Of a stretch of 64,000 bases of DNA, positions 42,238 through 50,724 are shown piece after piece. Position numbers and translations under genes: made by a program. How positions within the stretch are numbered: position 1 is the first letter of the stretch; each line of letters starts with the position of its first letter. Below the pieces are notes generated by a model. The model was not told the DNA's origin, did not search any database, and saw only the letters and a program-made list of their open reading frames with translations. The stretch is from Bog-756 sp963704615. GTDB taxonomy: Bacteria; Actinomycetota; Acidimicrobiia; Acidimicrobiales; RAAP-2. The DNA is taken from NCBI GenBank assembly GCA_963704615.1, contig OY969923.1, positions 3,968,001 through 4,032,000 on the forward strand, given 5' to 3'.

Positions 42238-43626
42238 TTACCAGGCGTCCGACTCGCCCACGAGCCGGATCACGGCATCGACCACCGTCCCCACCCGGAT
42301 GAGCTCCAGCCCCGGCGGTCCGGGCGGTGACGACGCCGGCACCACGACCCGTTCGAAGCCCAGCCGGGCCGACTCCTCGAGGCGCCGGGGCAGATTGGTG
42401 ACTTGGCGGACCTCACCGGCCAGACCCACCTCGCCCACCGCAGCCGTCGTGGCCGGCAGAGGGACTCCGACGGCCGCCGAGGCCACGGCCAGGGCCACGG
42501 CCAGATCGGCGCCCGGCTCGGTCACTCGAATGCCCCCGGCCACCGAGGCGAACACATCCATCGACAACACCGGAATGTCGGCGTGCCGGGCCAGCACGGC
42601 CAGGGTCATCACCAGCCGGCCGCTGTCGAGACCGACCGCCGACCGTTTGGGTTGGGCCTGCCCCATGGGGGTGACCAGAGCCTGCAGCTCGACCACCAGG
42701 GTGCGCCGTCCCTGGACGGCCGGGAGGGCCACCCCGCCGGCGACCCCCACCGGTCGATCCCCGAGGAGCAGGCGACCGGGATCGTCGACCGGGTTGAGCC
42801 CGTGGTCGCCCATCTCGAACAGCCCGAGCTCGCCGGTGGGGCCGAAACGGTGCTTGACCGCCACCAGGATGCGGAGAGCATGGTGACGATCCCCGTCGAA
42901 GCTGAGCACGGTGTCCACCATGTGCTCGAGGGCCCGGGGTCCGGCTAGGGATCCGTCCTTGGTCACGTGTCCGACCAGCACGGTGGACACCTGGCGCGAC
43001 TTGGCCATCCCGATCAGCTGGTCGGCGCACTCGCGCACCTGGGTGACGCTGCCGGGCACCCCGCTGGCCCGTCGCTCCCCGAGGGCGGCCGGCCCGATGG
43101 CCACGGCCTGGATGGAGTCGATCACCACCAGCTCGGGGGCCGACTCGACCACGGCCCCGATCACCGCCCCGACCTCGGTGGCCGACAGGATCAGAAGTCC
43201 GGGCGGAATGGGGCCCAGGCGCTCGGCCCGCAACCGGACCTGGTGAGCTGACTCCTCGGCCGACACCAGCAGCACCCGGTGACCAGCGGCGGCCCGGGCC
43301 ATCAGGACCTGGAGCAGGAGGGTGGACTTGCCGATACCCGGTTCACCGCCGAGCAAGGTGACCGAGCCCGGCACCAGTCCACCGGCGAGGACCCGGTCGA
43401 ACTCACTCAGTCCGGTGGGCACCGCCACGGCGTCGGCCACATCCACCGAGGACAGCGGCACCGGCATGGCCGAGAGGTCCAGGGCGTCCACCGCCCGCAC
43501 CAGGGGCCCGAGCTGTTCCTCCTCGACCAAGGTGTTCCACTCACCGCACGATGGGCATCGACCTACCCAACGGGCCGTGGTCGATCCGCAGTCGATGCAG
43601 CGGTGGCGCTTGGCCGTTCGTGCCAT
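42238..43626 (-). CDS. radA: DNA repair protein RadA (Sms)
   Basis: 462 residues from ATG 43626. The N-terminal zinc finger is CIDCG...CPSCG. The RecA-like domain has Walker A GGEPGIGKSTLLLQV, Walker B ELVVIDSIQAV, and the RadA-specific motif KNRFG, here VKHRFGPTGELG (Asn to His). The C-terminal Lon-like domain ends VNLPRRLEESARLGF. RadA is a hexameric helicase for branch migration in recombination. It is first in the radA-disA run. The KHRFG variant of the otherwise strongly conserved KNRFG is worth noting. Confidence 0.95.
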   Translation of the reverse strand: MARTAKRHRCIDCGSTTARWVGRCPSCGEWNTLVEEEQLGPLVRAVDALDLSAMPVPLSSVDVADAVAVPTGLSEFDRVLAGGLVPGSVTLLGGEPGIGKSTLLLQVLMARAAAGHRVLLVSAEESAHQVRLRAERLGPIPPGLLILSATEVGAVIGAVVESAPELVVIDSIQAVAIGPAALGERRASGVPGSVTQVRECADQLIGMAKSRQVSTVLVGHVTKDGSLAGPRALEHMVDTVLSFDGDRHHALRILVAVKHRFGPTGELGLFEMGDHGLNPVDDPGRLLLGDRPVGVAGGVALPAVQGRRTLVVELQALVTPMGQAQPKRSAVGLDSGRLVMTLAVLARHADIPVLSMDVFASVAGGIRVTEPGADLAVALAVASAAVGVPLPATTAAVGEVGLAGEVRQVTNLPRRLEESARLGFERVVVPASSPPGPPGLELIRVGTVVDAVIRLVGESDAW

Positions 43627-43686
43627 GGCCCCGATGGTAGGGAGCGGGTGTGCCAACCGGGGTGACCCCGCCGATGAACCGGGCGA

Positions 43687-46236
43687 TCAGTCAGCAGATG
43701 AGTCGGCGAACTCCACCGGAGGAGGCTCGATGCTCTCCATGGCGGTGAAGGTCAGCTGTTGCTCACCGGCAACCAGCGGCTCGGCTCCCTTGACGTCGAA
43801 GGCGTCAGCAGCTTCGGGCGTGATCGTCTCCACGTCGACGATGATGGTCTCGCCCACCCGGAACTCCTTCCACAGGATCCGTTCGGACAGGGGGTCCTCG
43901 ATCATCTGCTGGATGGCCCGGCGCAAGGGCCGCGCTCCCAGCTGGGGGTCGTAGCCCTTGTCGGCCAACAGTTGCTTGGCTGCCGGGGTGAGCACCAGGC
44001 TCAGCCCCTGCAGCTCCAGCTGGTTGGAGACCCGCTGGATCATGAGGTCGACGATCTCGACCACCTCGATCCGGGACAGCTCGTGGAAGACCACCACCTC
44101 GTCGATGCGGTTGAGGAACTCGGGCCGGAAGTGGGCCTTCAGCGCCTCGTTGACCTTCGCCTTCATCCGCTCGTAGGTGACCGCCTCGGAGGACTTGGCA
44201 AAGCCCACCGAGGTCTTGCGCAGATCGGCGGTCCCCAGGTTGGAGGTCATGATCAACACGGTGTTCTTGAAGTCGACCGAACGGCCCTGGGCGTCGGTCA
44301 AGCGACCGTCCTCCAGAATCTGCAGAAGCGTGTTGAACACGTCGGCGTGGGCCTTTTCGACTTCGTCGAAGAGCACCACGGAGAACGGCTTGCGTCGCAC
44401 CGCCTCGGTCAGCTGGCCTCCCTCTTCGTAGCCGACATAACCCGGAGGCGAACCGACCAGTCGGCTCACCGTGTGCTTCTCCATGTACTCGGACATGTCC
44501 AGCTGGATGAGAGCGTCCTCATCGTCGAACAGGAACTCGGCCAACGTCTTGGCCAACTCGGTCTTCCCTACGCCGGTCGGACCCAAAAAGATGAACGAGC
44601 CACTGGGACGCTTCGGATCCTTGAGACCGGCACGGGTGCGACGGATCGAACGGGCCAGGGCGGCGATGGCCGGCTCCTGTCCGATGACCCGCTTGTGCAA
44701 CTCGTCCTCCATGCGAAGCAGCTTGGCCGTCTCCTCCTCGGTCAGCCGATAGACGGGAATGCCCGTCCAGTTGGCCAGTACCTCGGCGATGACTTCCTCG
44801 TCGACCACGTCGAACAGGTCGACACCGTCGGCACGCCATTCCGCTTCCATGGCCTCTTTGCTGTCGAGCCGATCCTTCTCCTGCTCGGCGAGCTTCTTGG
44901 CCTGATCGAAGGCCTGCTTCTCGATGGCTGCTTCCTTGTCGGCGCGGAGGCGGGCGATCTCCTCCTCCAACTTCTTGTATGCCGGCGGTGTGGTCATCCG
45001 GCGGATGCGCAGCCGGCTGCCGGCTTCGTCGATGAGGTCGATGGCCTTGTCCGGCAGGTAGCGGTCGGCCAGGTAGCGGTCGGCCAGGTTGGCCGCGGCC
45101 ACCAGCGCCTGATCGGTGATGGTCACCGCGTGGTGCGATTCGTAACGGTCGCGCAGGCCTTTCAGGATCTCGATGGTGAGGGCCACGTTGGGCTGTTCGA
45201 CCTTGATCGGCTGGAAGCGTCGCTCGAGCGCCGCGTCCTTCTCGAGATGCTTGCGGTACTCGTCGATGGTGGTGGCACCGATGGTCTGCAGCTCGCCGCG
45301 AGCCAGCATGGGCTTGAGGATGGAGGCGGCGTCGATCGCCCCCTCCGCGGCGCCGGCGCCGACCAGGGTGTGGAGCTCGTCGATGAACAGGACGATGTCA
45401 CCACGGGTCCGGATCTCCTTGAGCACCTTCTTGAGGCGTTCCTCGAAATCGCCGCGGTAACGGCTGCCCGCCACCAATGCGCCCAGGTCGAGTGTGTAGA
45501 GCTGCTTGCCGGTGAGGGTTTCGGGCACGTCGTCGGCCACGATGCGTTGGGCCAGGCCTTCCACGATGGCGGTCTTCCCGACCCCGGGCTCGCCAATGAG
45601 GACCGGGTTGTTCTTGGTTCGGCGCGACAGCACCTGCATCACCCGTTCGATCTCTTTCTCGCGACCGATCACGGGGTCCAACTTGTGGTCCCGGGCCAGC
45701 GCGGTGAGATTGCGACCGAACTGGTCGAGCACGGGCGATCCGGTGGGCGCATCGGAGGACTGCGAGCCGGGCGCACCCGCGCCCACCGACTCCTTGCCCT
45801 GATAGCCGGAAAGCAGTTGGATCACCTGTTGGCGGACACGCGGAAGATCGGCGCCCAAGCTCTGGAGGACCTGGGCCGCCACGCCCTCGCCTTCGCGCAC
45901 CAGACCGAGCAGCATGTGCTCGGTCCCGATGTAGCTGTGACCGAGTTGGAGAGCCTCGCGCAAGGACAGCTCGAGAACCTTTTTGGCACGCGGCGTGAAC
46001 GGCGGGGAGCCGGTCGGTGCCGTGCCGGCCAGCCCGATGGTCTCCTCGACCTTCTCGCGCACGGCCTCCAGCGACACGCCCAGTGATTCGAGCGCCTTGG
46101 CCGCGACGCCCTCACCCTCGTGGATCAAACCGAGGAGGATGTGCTCCGTCCCGATAAAGCTGTGGTTGAGGAGACGCGCCTCTTCCTGTGCGAGCACAAG
46201 AACTCGTCGAGCCCGGTCTGTGAATCGTTCGAACAC
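43687..46236 (-). CDS. clpC: ATP-dependent Clp protease ATPase subunit ClpC
   Basis: 849 residues. Two Clp-N repeats (FERFTDRARRVLVLAQEEARLLNH and FTPRAKKVLELSLREA), first AAA domain with GEPGVGKTAIVEG, the ClpC-type middle domain with coiled coil and Uvr motif region (KLEEEIARLRADKE), second AAA domain with GPTGVGKTELAKTL, then the C-terminal D2-small domain with GYDPQLGARPLRR. It unfolds substrates for ClpP. GTG 46236 is preceded by GGAGG at 7 nt. It is divergent from the polyprenyl synthase gene, a region of 129 bp. No ClgR box was recognised upstream. Confidence 0.95.
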   Translation of the reverse strand: MFERFTDRARRVLVLAQEEARLLNHSFIGTEHILLGLIHEGEGVAAKALESLGVSLEAVREKVEETIGLAGTAPTGSPPFTPRAKKVLELSLREALQLGHSYIGTEHMLLGLVREGEGVAAQVLQSLGADLPRVRQQVIQLLSGYQGKESVGAGAPGSQSSDAPTGSPVLDQFGRNLTALARDHKLDPVIGREKEIERVMQVLSRRTKNNPVLIGEPGVGKTAIVEGLAQRIVADDVPETLTGKQLYTLDLGALVAGSRYRGDFEERLKKVLKEIRTRGDIVLFIDELHTLVGAGAAEGAIDAASILKPMLARGELQTIGATTIDEYRKHLEKDAALERRFQPIKVEQPNVALTIEILKGLRDRYESHHAVTITDQALVAAANLADRYLADRYLPDKAIDLIDEAGSRLRIRRMTTPPAYKKLEEEIARLRADKEAAIEKQAFDQAKKLAEQEKDRLDSKEAMEAEWRADGVDLFDVVDEEVIAEVLANWTGIPVYRLTEEETAKLLRMEDELHKRVIGQEPAIAALARSIRRTRAGLKDPKRPSGSFIFLGPTGVGKTELAKTLAEFLFDDEDALIQLDMSEYMEKHTVSRLVGSPPGYVGYEEGGQLTEAVRRKPFSVVLFDEVEKAHADVFNTLLQILEDGRLTDAQGRSVDFKNTVLIMTSNLGTADLRKTSVGFAKSSEAVTYERMKAKVNEALKAHFRPEFLNRIDEVVVFHELSRIEVVEIVDLMIQRVSNQLELQGLSLVLTPAAKQLLADKGYDPQLGARPLRRAIQQMIEDPLSERILWKEFRVGETIIVDVETITPEAADAFDVKGAEPLVAGEQQLTFTAMESIEPPPVEFADSSAD

Positions 46237-46365
46237 TCCACCGCCTCCATCCGCGGTCGGGAACTGACACGAAGTCTACAGGCGCCGGTGCACCCCGCAC
46301 CCGCACATCTCCATTTTCGGATCGCTTTTCCGCTCATCGGCATCCTGGCCTATCGTCTGTAGGAA

Positions 46366-47343
46366 GTGAACGTCGTAGAGCTCCTTGGGCTTCCCGCACT
46401 CGAAGAACAGCTCCAGCGCCTCGAGCCCCTGCTGGTCGACTCCGTGGTCACCGGAGACGGCTTCCTCGACGAGGTCACGACCCATTTGTTGGCCGCCGGG
46501 GGCAAGCGGCTGCGACCGGTGTTGGCCCTGGCGACCGCCACGTCGGGTGCCCGGGAGGCCACTGTCGAAGACCTACTGGGGGCGGTGGCCGTCGAGCTGG
46601 TCCACCTGGCGTCCCTCTATCACGACGACGTGATGGACGAGGCCACCATCCGCCGCAACGTGGAGAGCGTCAACGCTCGCTTCGGGAACCTGGTGGCCAT
46701 CGTGGCCGGCGACTTCCTGCTGGCCCGCTCGGCGGAGATCGCCGCCGGTCTGGGCACCGAGATCGCTGCCCTCCTGGCCGCGACCCTCGGGGAGCTCTGT
46801 CAGGGCCAGGTGACCGAGGTGCACGCGGCCTTCCAGGTGACCAGGAGCGAAGAAAGCTACGCCAGCGCCATCGCCGGCAAGACCGCCGCCCTCATGGCCA
46901 CGTCCTGTCGGATCGGAGCCCTCACCGGCGGGCTCCCACGCCAGCAGGTGGAGGCGGTCACCCAGTTCGGACGGCACTTCGGCATGGTGTTCCAGATCCG
47001 CGACGACATCCTCGACATCGTGGCCACCGAGGCCGAGCTGGGGAAGCCGGCGGGGCAGGACGTGGCCGAGGGCATCTACACCCTGCCGGTCCTGATGGCC
47101 CTGTGCGATCCGGTCGTGGGCCCCGAGCTCGGTCCGCTGCTGGGCCAGCCACTCGGTCAACCGGAGCGGGACAAGGCCCGGGCCATCGTGGCCGCCTCGG
47201 GCGCCATCGGCAGGGCGGTGCGGGTGGCCAGGGACTACGCCGACCAGGCCGTCACCGCGGCCAACGCGGGACCGACGACCGGACTGGCCGCCGGATTCGC
47301 CGGCCTGGCCCACGCACTGCTCGACGACCTTCCGACCGACTGA
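46366..47343 (+). CDS. Polyprenyl diphosphate synthase (GrcC-like)
   Basis: 325-residue trans-isoprenyl diphosphate synthase that elongates an allylic diphosphate with IPP, probably for the menaquinone side chain. The first aspartate-rich motif is LYHDDVMDEA (D87, D88, D91), the second QIRDDILD near residue 210, with GGKRLRPVL near the N-terminus and the conserved GKTAALMATSCRIGAL. Sequence type is that of GrcC/HepT heptaprenyl synthases; chain length is not readable. GTG 46366 is the start. Its IPP supply comes from the MEP pathway, two genes of which (ispD, ispF) lie 6 kb away on the other strand. Confidence 0.92.
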   Translation: MNVVELLGLPALEEQLQRLEPLLVDSVVTGDGFLDEVTTHLLAAGGKRLRPVLALATATSGAREATVEDLLGAVAVELVHLASLYHDDVMDEATIRRNVESVNARFGNLVAIVAGDFLLARSAEIAAGLGTEIAALLAATLGELCQGQVTEVHAAFQVTRSEESYASAIAGKTAALMATSCRIGALTGGLPRQQVEAVTQFGRHFGMVFQIRDDILDIVATEAELGKPAGQDVAEGIYTLPVLMALCDPVVGPELGPLLGQPLGQPERDKARAIVAASGAIGRAVRVARDYADQAVTAANAGPTTGLAAGFAGLAHALLDDLPTD

Positions 47344-47422
47344 TCTGCTCGAGCGGAGGCCGACGGCTCATGTGGGCCGAGGATCGGAGTGGTCCCCGCT
47401 CAGTGGTGTGGTGCGAGGAGGT

Positions 47423-47827
47423 CTAGTGAGACGTCCCGCACAACTTGGCCACCTCGGCTTGGAGCCTGGCCTCCATCTTTGCGCGCCGGGTGCCCAGACG
47501 TGACGAGTTCTTCTTGTCCTGTGAGGCGATCTTCGACAGCCAGGCCGCCCGTTTCTTGTGCCCGGCAGTCTGCGCTTTGGCGGACTTGGCGCCCACTTTG
47601 GAGGCCTGCTTGGCGAACCCCGCGCCCGTCCGTCTCTTCGGGACATGCCTCTTCTGCGCCATGGAGCAGAAGAGGGCCCGGTTGTGGGTGGCCGCCGCAG
47701 ACGCGGGTTTGGGCGTCGTGGTCGCGGCACCCGCCGCACCGGAAATGCCCACCACGCCCACCGACAGCGCTCCGAACAGGGCCAGGACGATCACCGCTCG
47801 CTTCACGAGGGAATTCTGAATTCGCAT
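47423..47827 (-). CDS. Small secreted two-cysteine helical protein, copy A
   Basis: 134 residues. A Sec signal peptide (about 1-35, cut near AGAA) is followed by a basic, Ala/Lys-rich helical mature part. C54 and C130 are the only cysteines, 76 residues apart, and could form one disulfide across a helical hairpin. The block AGHKKRAAWLSKI matches AGNTARATHIEKR in copy B at 48071-48475, and both end with a lysine-cysteine-type motif (AKLCG / EAKCH). Not recognised as a known family. No ribosome site stands out; ATG 47827 is the inner of two in-frame ATGs. Confidence 0.65.
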   Translation of the reverse strand: MRIQNSLVKRAVIVLALFGALSVGVVGISGAAGAATTTPKPASAAATHNRALFCSMAQKRHVPKRRTGAGFAKQASKVGAKSAKAQTAGHKKRAAWLSKIASQDKKNSSRLGTRRAKMEARLQAEVAKLCGTSH

Positions 47828-47940
47828 GGTGCTGCTCCTCATATCGATATTTCGGTATTTCGGTCTCGGCCGACAACCGACCCGTACCCACTATCGGCAC
47901 GCACCCAACGTGAGCTTAGTTTCCCTACTTCTCGGGCGGG

Positions 47941-48003
47941 GTTCGCCAAATTTCACGCAGGATTCGCCCAAATTCGGGCGGGATTCGCCCATTTTCGGGC
48001 CTC
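47941..48003. repeat. 21-bp tandem repeat, three copies
   Basis: Units 47941-47961, 47962-47982 and 47983-48003, based on ATTCGCCCAAATTCGGGCGGG, lie in the gap between the two secreted-protein genes. Each unit carries near-palindromic CGCCC...GGGCG. The period is a multiple of three (7 codons) in all frames, but no gene with a start and ribosome site spans it. Confidence 0.85.
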
Positions 48004-48070
48004 TCGACCAGGGCCGGGAGGGCAGCCGAACTCGGCGGCCGCCGACGACCGGCCGATCGCACCCGGGACA

Positions 48071-48475
48071 TCAGGCCTGGGTCGTCGAGCTGGCGCTCGA
48101 CCCGCCGGCCGTCCCTGGGGTGGTCACGTGACATTTGGCCTCGATGGCGGTCGTTGCCCTGGTCAGGCGGGCATGAAAGGTCGGACTCTCCAGCCGGGTG
48201 ATCCGCTTCTCAATGTGGGTGGCCCGTGCGGTGTTTCCGGCGGCCTTGGCCTTGGCCTCCGCCCCGGTCAGCCCAGGAAGACCAGCCGCGATCCGGGCCT
48301 CGCCCTTCTGGATGCGGGCCAGCGCCTTGGAGGCGCGGGCGCAGTTGAAGTGCCCGGACACCTTGGGGACGGACACCGCGCTGGCCCCGGCGATTCCGGC
48401 CGTCCCCAGGGAGAGGGCTCCGACCGCCACCACGGCGACGGCCAACCTGGTCGCTGCGGAAAAGTTCCCGATCAT
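48071..48475 (-). CDS. Small secreted two-cysteine helical protein, copy B
   Basis: 134 residues, the same length as copy A. Signal peptide (about 1-33, AGASA cleavage site), then a mature region with C45 and C115 (70 apart) enclosing Ala/Lys-rich helices (LARIQKGEARIAAGLPGLTG, ATHIEKRITRL), and a Ser/Thr/Gly tail. Similar gene order, length, charge and Cys spacing make it a diverged tandem duplicate of copy A. Function unknown: an envelope protein or secreted small structural protein is possible. ATG 48475 is preferred; the upstream frame to 48553 is unlike a signal peptide. Confidence 0.65.
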   Translation of the reverse strand: MIGNFSAATRLAVAVVAVGALSLGTAGIAGASAVSVPKVSGHFNCARASKALARIQKGEARIAAGLPGLTGAEAKAKAAGNTARATHIEKRITRLESPTFHARLTRATTAIEAKCHVTTPGTAGGSSASSTTQA

Positions 48476-48742
48476 GCTGGCGCACCTCCTCCACAGGGGT
48501 CGGTGGTTCCGATCTCTTCCCCCTGTTATCGCCGGCAAGCATGTGCGATGCATGAGGTGAATGTTAGGGGTGCGTGATGGGCGAGGCGAGGGATAATTGT
48601 CATACCAAGTGCCAACTGTTAGCCTGCCGTCCTATGCCCCGCCGGACGAGGCCGGTCTCGGCCGGGCGGCGACGGACCGACGCCCAGTGAGAGCCCGGCC
48701 CCGTGCCCCCCGGGCAGCGGCGGCGGAACGGGCGGAACAGTC
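48476..48742. other. Divergent intergenic region
   Basis: 267 bp between copy B and the SRPBCC gene. AT-richer near 48560-48625 (with TTGTCA at 48597-48602), so promoters are likely there; I cannot assign exact boxes. Confidence 0.35.
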
Positions 48743-49159
48743 GTGACCGCCGCCAGGGGGAGCGTCCGCCACGAGGTGCGCCTGGTCTGCCCCGCCGATG
48801 TGGTCTGGACCCTGGTCGGGGACCCGGTCCGGCTGGCCGAGTGGTTTCCCGGGATCGAGTCGAGCACCGTCCAGGGCACCGAGCGGGTGGTGACCACCTC
48901 GTCCGGCCTACCCATGCCCGAGCGGATCCTCACCGTCGACGCCACCCTCCGGCGCCTGCAATACCGGATCACCGCACCGATGTTCCGCGAGCATCTGGGC
49001 ACGATCGACGTCCACGACCTGGGCGACGGCACCAGTCTCGTGGTCTACAGCACCGATGCCGAGCCGGCGGCACTGGCGCTGGTCATCGGGGGTGCGACCC
49101 GTGCTGCGCTCGCTCACCTGGCCGCCGTCCTCGCCGTGCCCGTGGCGTCGGCCCGGTGA
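48743..49159 (+). CDS. SRPBCC family protein
   Basis: 138 residues, a helix-grip (START/polyketide cyclase-like) ligand-binding fold: strand 1 VRHEVRLVCPADVVWTLVGDPVRLAEWFPGI, the middle ERILTVDATLRRLQYRIT strands, and the long C-terminal helix ALALVIGGATRAALAHLAAVL. The VWTLVGDPVRLAEWFPG pattern is typical of polyketide_cyc2 proteins. It probably binds a hydrophobic ligand; enzymatic role unknown. GTG 48743 start. The sulfatase gene starts 13 bp later on the same strand, so they form a two-gene operon. Confidence 0.82.
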   Translation: MTAARGSVRHEVRLVCPADVVWTLVGDPVRLAEWFPGIESSTVQGTERVVTTSSGLPMPERILTVDATLRRLQYRITAPMFREHLGTIDVHDLGDGTSLVVYSTDAEPAALALVIGGATRAALAHLAAVLAVPVASAR

Positions 49160-49172
49160 GCGAGGAGCCCTG

Positions 49173-50717
49173 ATGGGACGCAAGATCCTCCTGGTCACCA
49201 CCGACCAGCAGCGATACGACACCCTCGGGTGCAACGGCGGCACTCTGGCCCGGACCCCGGTCGTCGACGGGCTGGCCACCCAAGGCACCCGCTACGAGCG
49301 TGCCCATCCCCAGTCGGTGGTGTGCATGCCCTCGCGCTCGACCATCCTGACCGGACAACACCCCAGCACCCACGGGGTGTGGATGAACGGGGTCCCCCTG
49401 CCGATCGACGCGCCATCGGTGGCCGAGGTGCTCCACGGTGCCGGGTACCGCACCGCCCTCATCGGCAAGGCCCACTTCGAGCCGTTCCTCGACCCGTTCC
49501 TCCGTTTTCCCGAAAACGCCCTGGCGGGAACCGGGTCGGAGCCTCCGGGGGGCACCCACCGCGGCTTCGAGCACATGGAGCTGGCCACCCACGGCGCCAT
49601 CGGCCCCCTCCACTACGCCCGCTGGTTGGCTGCCGAGCACCCCGAGGCCGTCGGGGGGTTCTACCCGGCCCTCGACGGGGCCCTGCAGGTCAACGCGGCC
49701 GGGGGCGGCGACACCGGTGCCCCCCAGGTCGGCGTCAATCCCATCGAGCGGGGGATCTACCACACCGACTGGGTGGCGGACCGGACCATCGCCTGGCTGG
49801 ACAGCCTGGCCGCGGCCGACGACTGGTTTTGCTGGATGAGCTTCCCCGACCCCCACCATCCCTGGGACCCTCCCCAGTCCGAGGTCGGCCGCATCGACTG
49901 GCGGGAGGTGCCCTTGCCCGTCGGCTACCCGGAGAGGGCCGCCGAGCGCGAGGCCATCCTCGACCAGAAGCCCCGCCATTGGCGCCTCTGGTACGACGGC
50001 ACCTTGGTCTCCAACTACGAGGCGCCGGCCGACTGGGTACCGGCCACCCTCACCCCGGACCAGGTGCGCGAGGTCAACGCCCGCAACGCGGTCGAGTGCG
50101 AGCTCATCGACGAGGCCCTGGGTCGGGTGCTGGCTCGGGCCCGGGAACGTGGGTGGTCCGACGACCTCGACGTGTTCTTCACCACCGACCACGGCGAGCT
50201 GCAGGGCGATTTCGGCCTGCTGTTCAAGGGCCCCTACCACGTCGACGCCCTCATGCGCCTGCCCCTGGTCTGGCGCCCGGCGCCCTCGTCCGGGCGGTCG
50301 CCGGCGGTGGTCACCCGTCCGGTGGGTCTGGTCGACCTGGCCCCGACGATGTGCGCCGTCGCCGGGTTGGACCTCCCGCCGTGGATGGAGGGGGCGACCC
50401 TTCCGGTCGACGACGCCGACGCCGACCGCCGGGGCTTCGAGCGGGTCCTCACCGAGTGGGACAGCGACCTCTTCGGCATCGACGTCCACCTGCGCACCAT
50501 CATGCGCGACCACTGGATCTGCTCCGCCTACCTGCCGGGCACCTCCCACGACGGGACCGAGGGTGAGCTCTACGACATCAGGGACGATCCCCTCCAACGG
50601 CACAACCGTTGGGACGATCCGGCGCTGCGGTCGACCCGGGACGACCTGGTAGCTGACTTGTGGGACCACCAGCCTCGGGCTCACCGACCCCTCCTGGCGC
50701 TGGAGGCGCCGGTGTGA
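49173..50717 (+). CDS. Sulfatase family hydrolase
   Basis: 514 residues. A type I sulfatase, which cleaves sulfate esters (or acts as a phosphonate hydrolase-like relative). The start is LLVTTDQQRYDTLGC with the metal-binding Asp; the formylglycine site is C51 in VCMPSRSTILTGQ (C-x-P-x-R); KAHFEPF and the metal loop FTTDHGELQGDFGLLFKGPYH complete the core. C51 needs conversion to formylglycine by an FGE, which is not in the window. ATG 49173 has GAGGAG 5 nt upstream. No signal peptide, so cytoplasmic. Substrate unknown; downstream it converges on coaX (7-bp gap). Confidence 0.9.
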   Translation: MGRKILLVTTDQQRYDTLGCNGGTLARTPVVDGLATQGTRYERAHPQSVVCMPSRSTILTGQHPSTHGVWMNGVPLPIDAPSVAEVLHGAGYRTALIGKAHFEPFLDPFLRFPENALAGTGSEPPGGTHRGFEHMELATHGAIGPLHYARWLAAEHPEAVGGFYPALDGALQVNAAGGGDTGAPQVGVNPIERGIYHTDWVADRTIAWLDSLAAADDWFCWMSFPDPHHPWDPPQSEVGRIDWREVPLPVGYPERAAEREAILDQKPRHWRLWYDGTLVSNYEAPADWVPATLTPDQVREVNARNAVECELIDEALGRVLARARERGWSDDLDVFFTTDHGELQGDFGLLFKGPYHVDALMRLPLVWRPAPSSGRSPAVVTRPVGLVDLAPTMCAVAGLDLPPWMEGATLPVDDADADRRGFERVLTEWDSDLFGIDVHLRTIMRDHWICSAYLPGTSHDGTEGELYDIRDDPLQRHNRWDDPALRSTRDDLVADLWDHQPRAHRPLLALEAPV

Positions 50718-50724
50718 GCCGACC

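Noticed and set aside
43759..46086. 775-codon plus-strand frame antisense to clpC
   Set aside because: Composition is Leu/Gly/His-rich shadow of the clpC codons, with no motifs or ribosome site.
47826..48131. Plus-strand frame with 7-residue repeats across the 21-bp tandem repeat
   Set aside because: All frames give heptapeptide repeats because the period is 21; no start with a ribosome site, so treated as non-coding.
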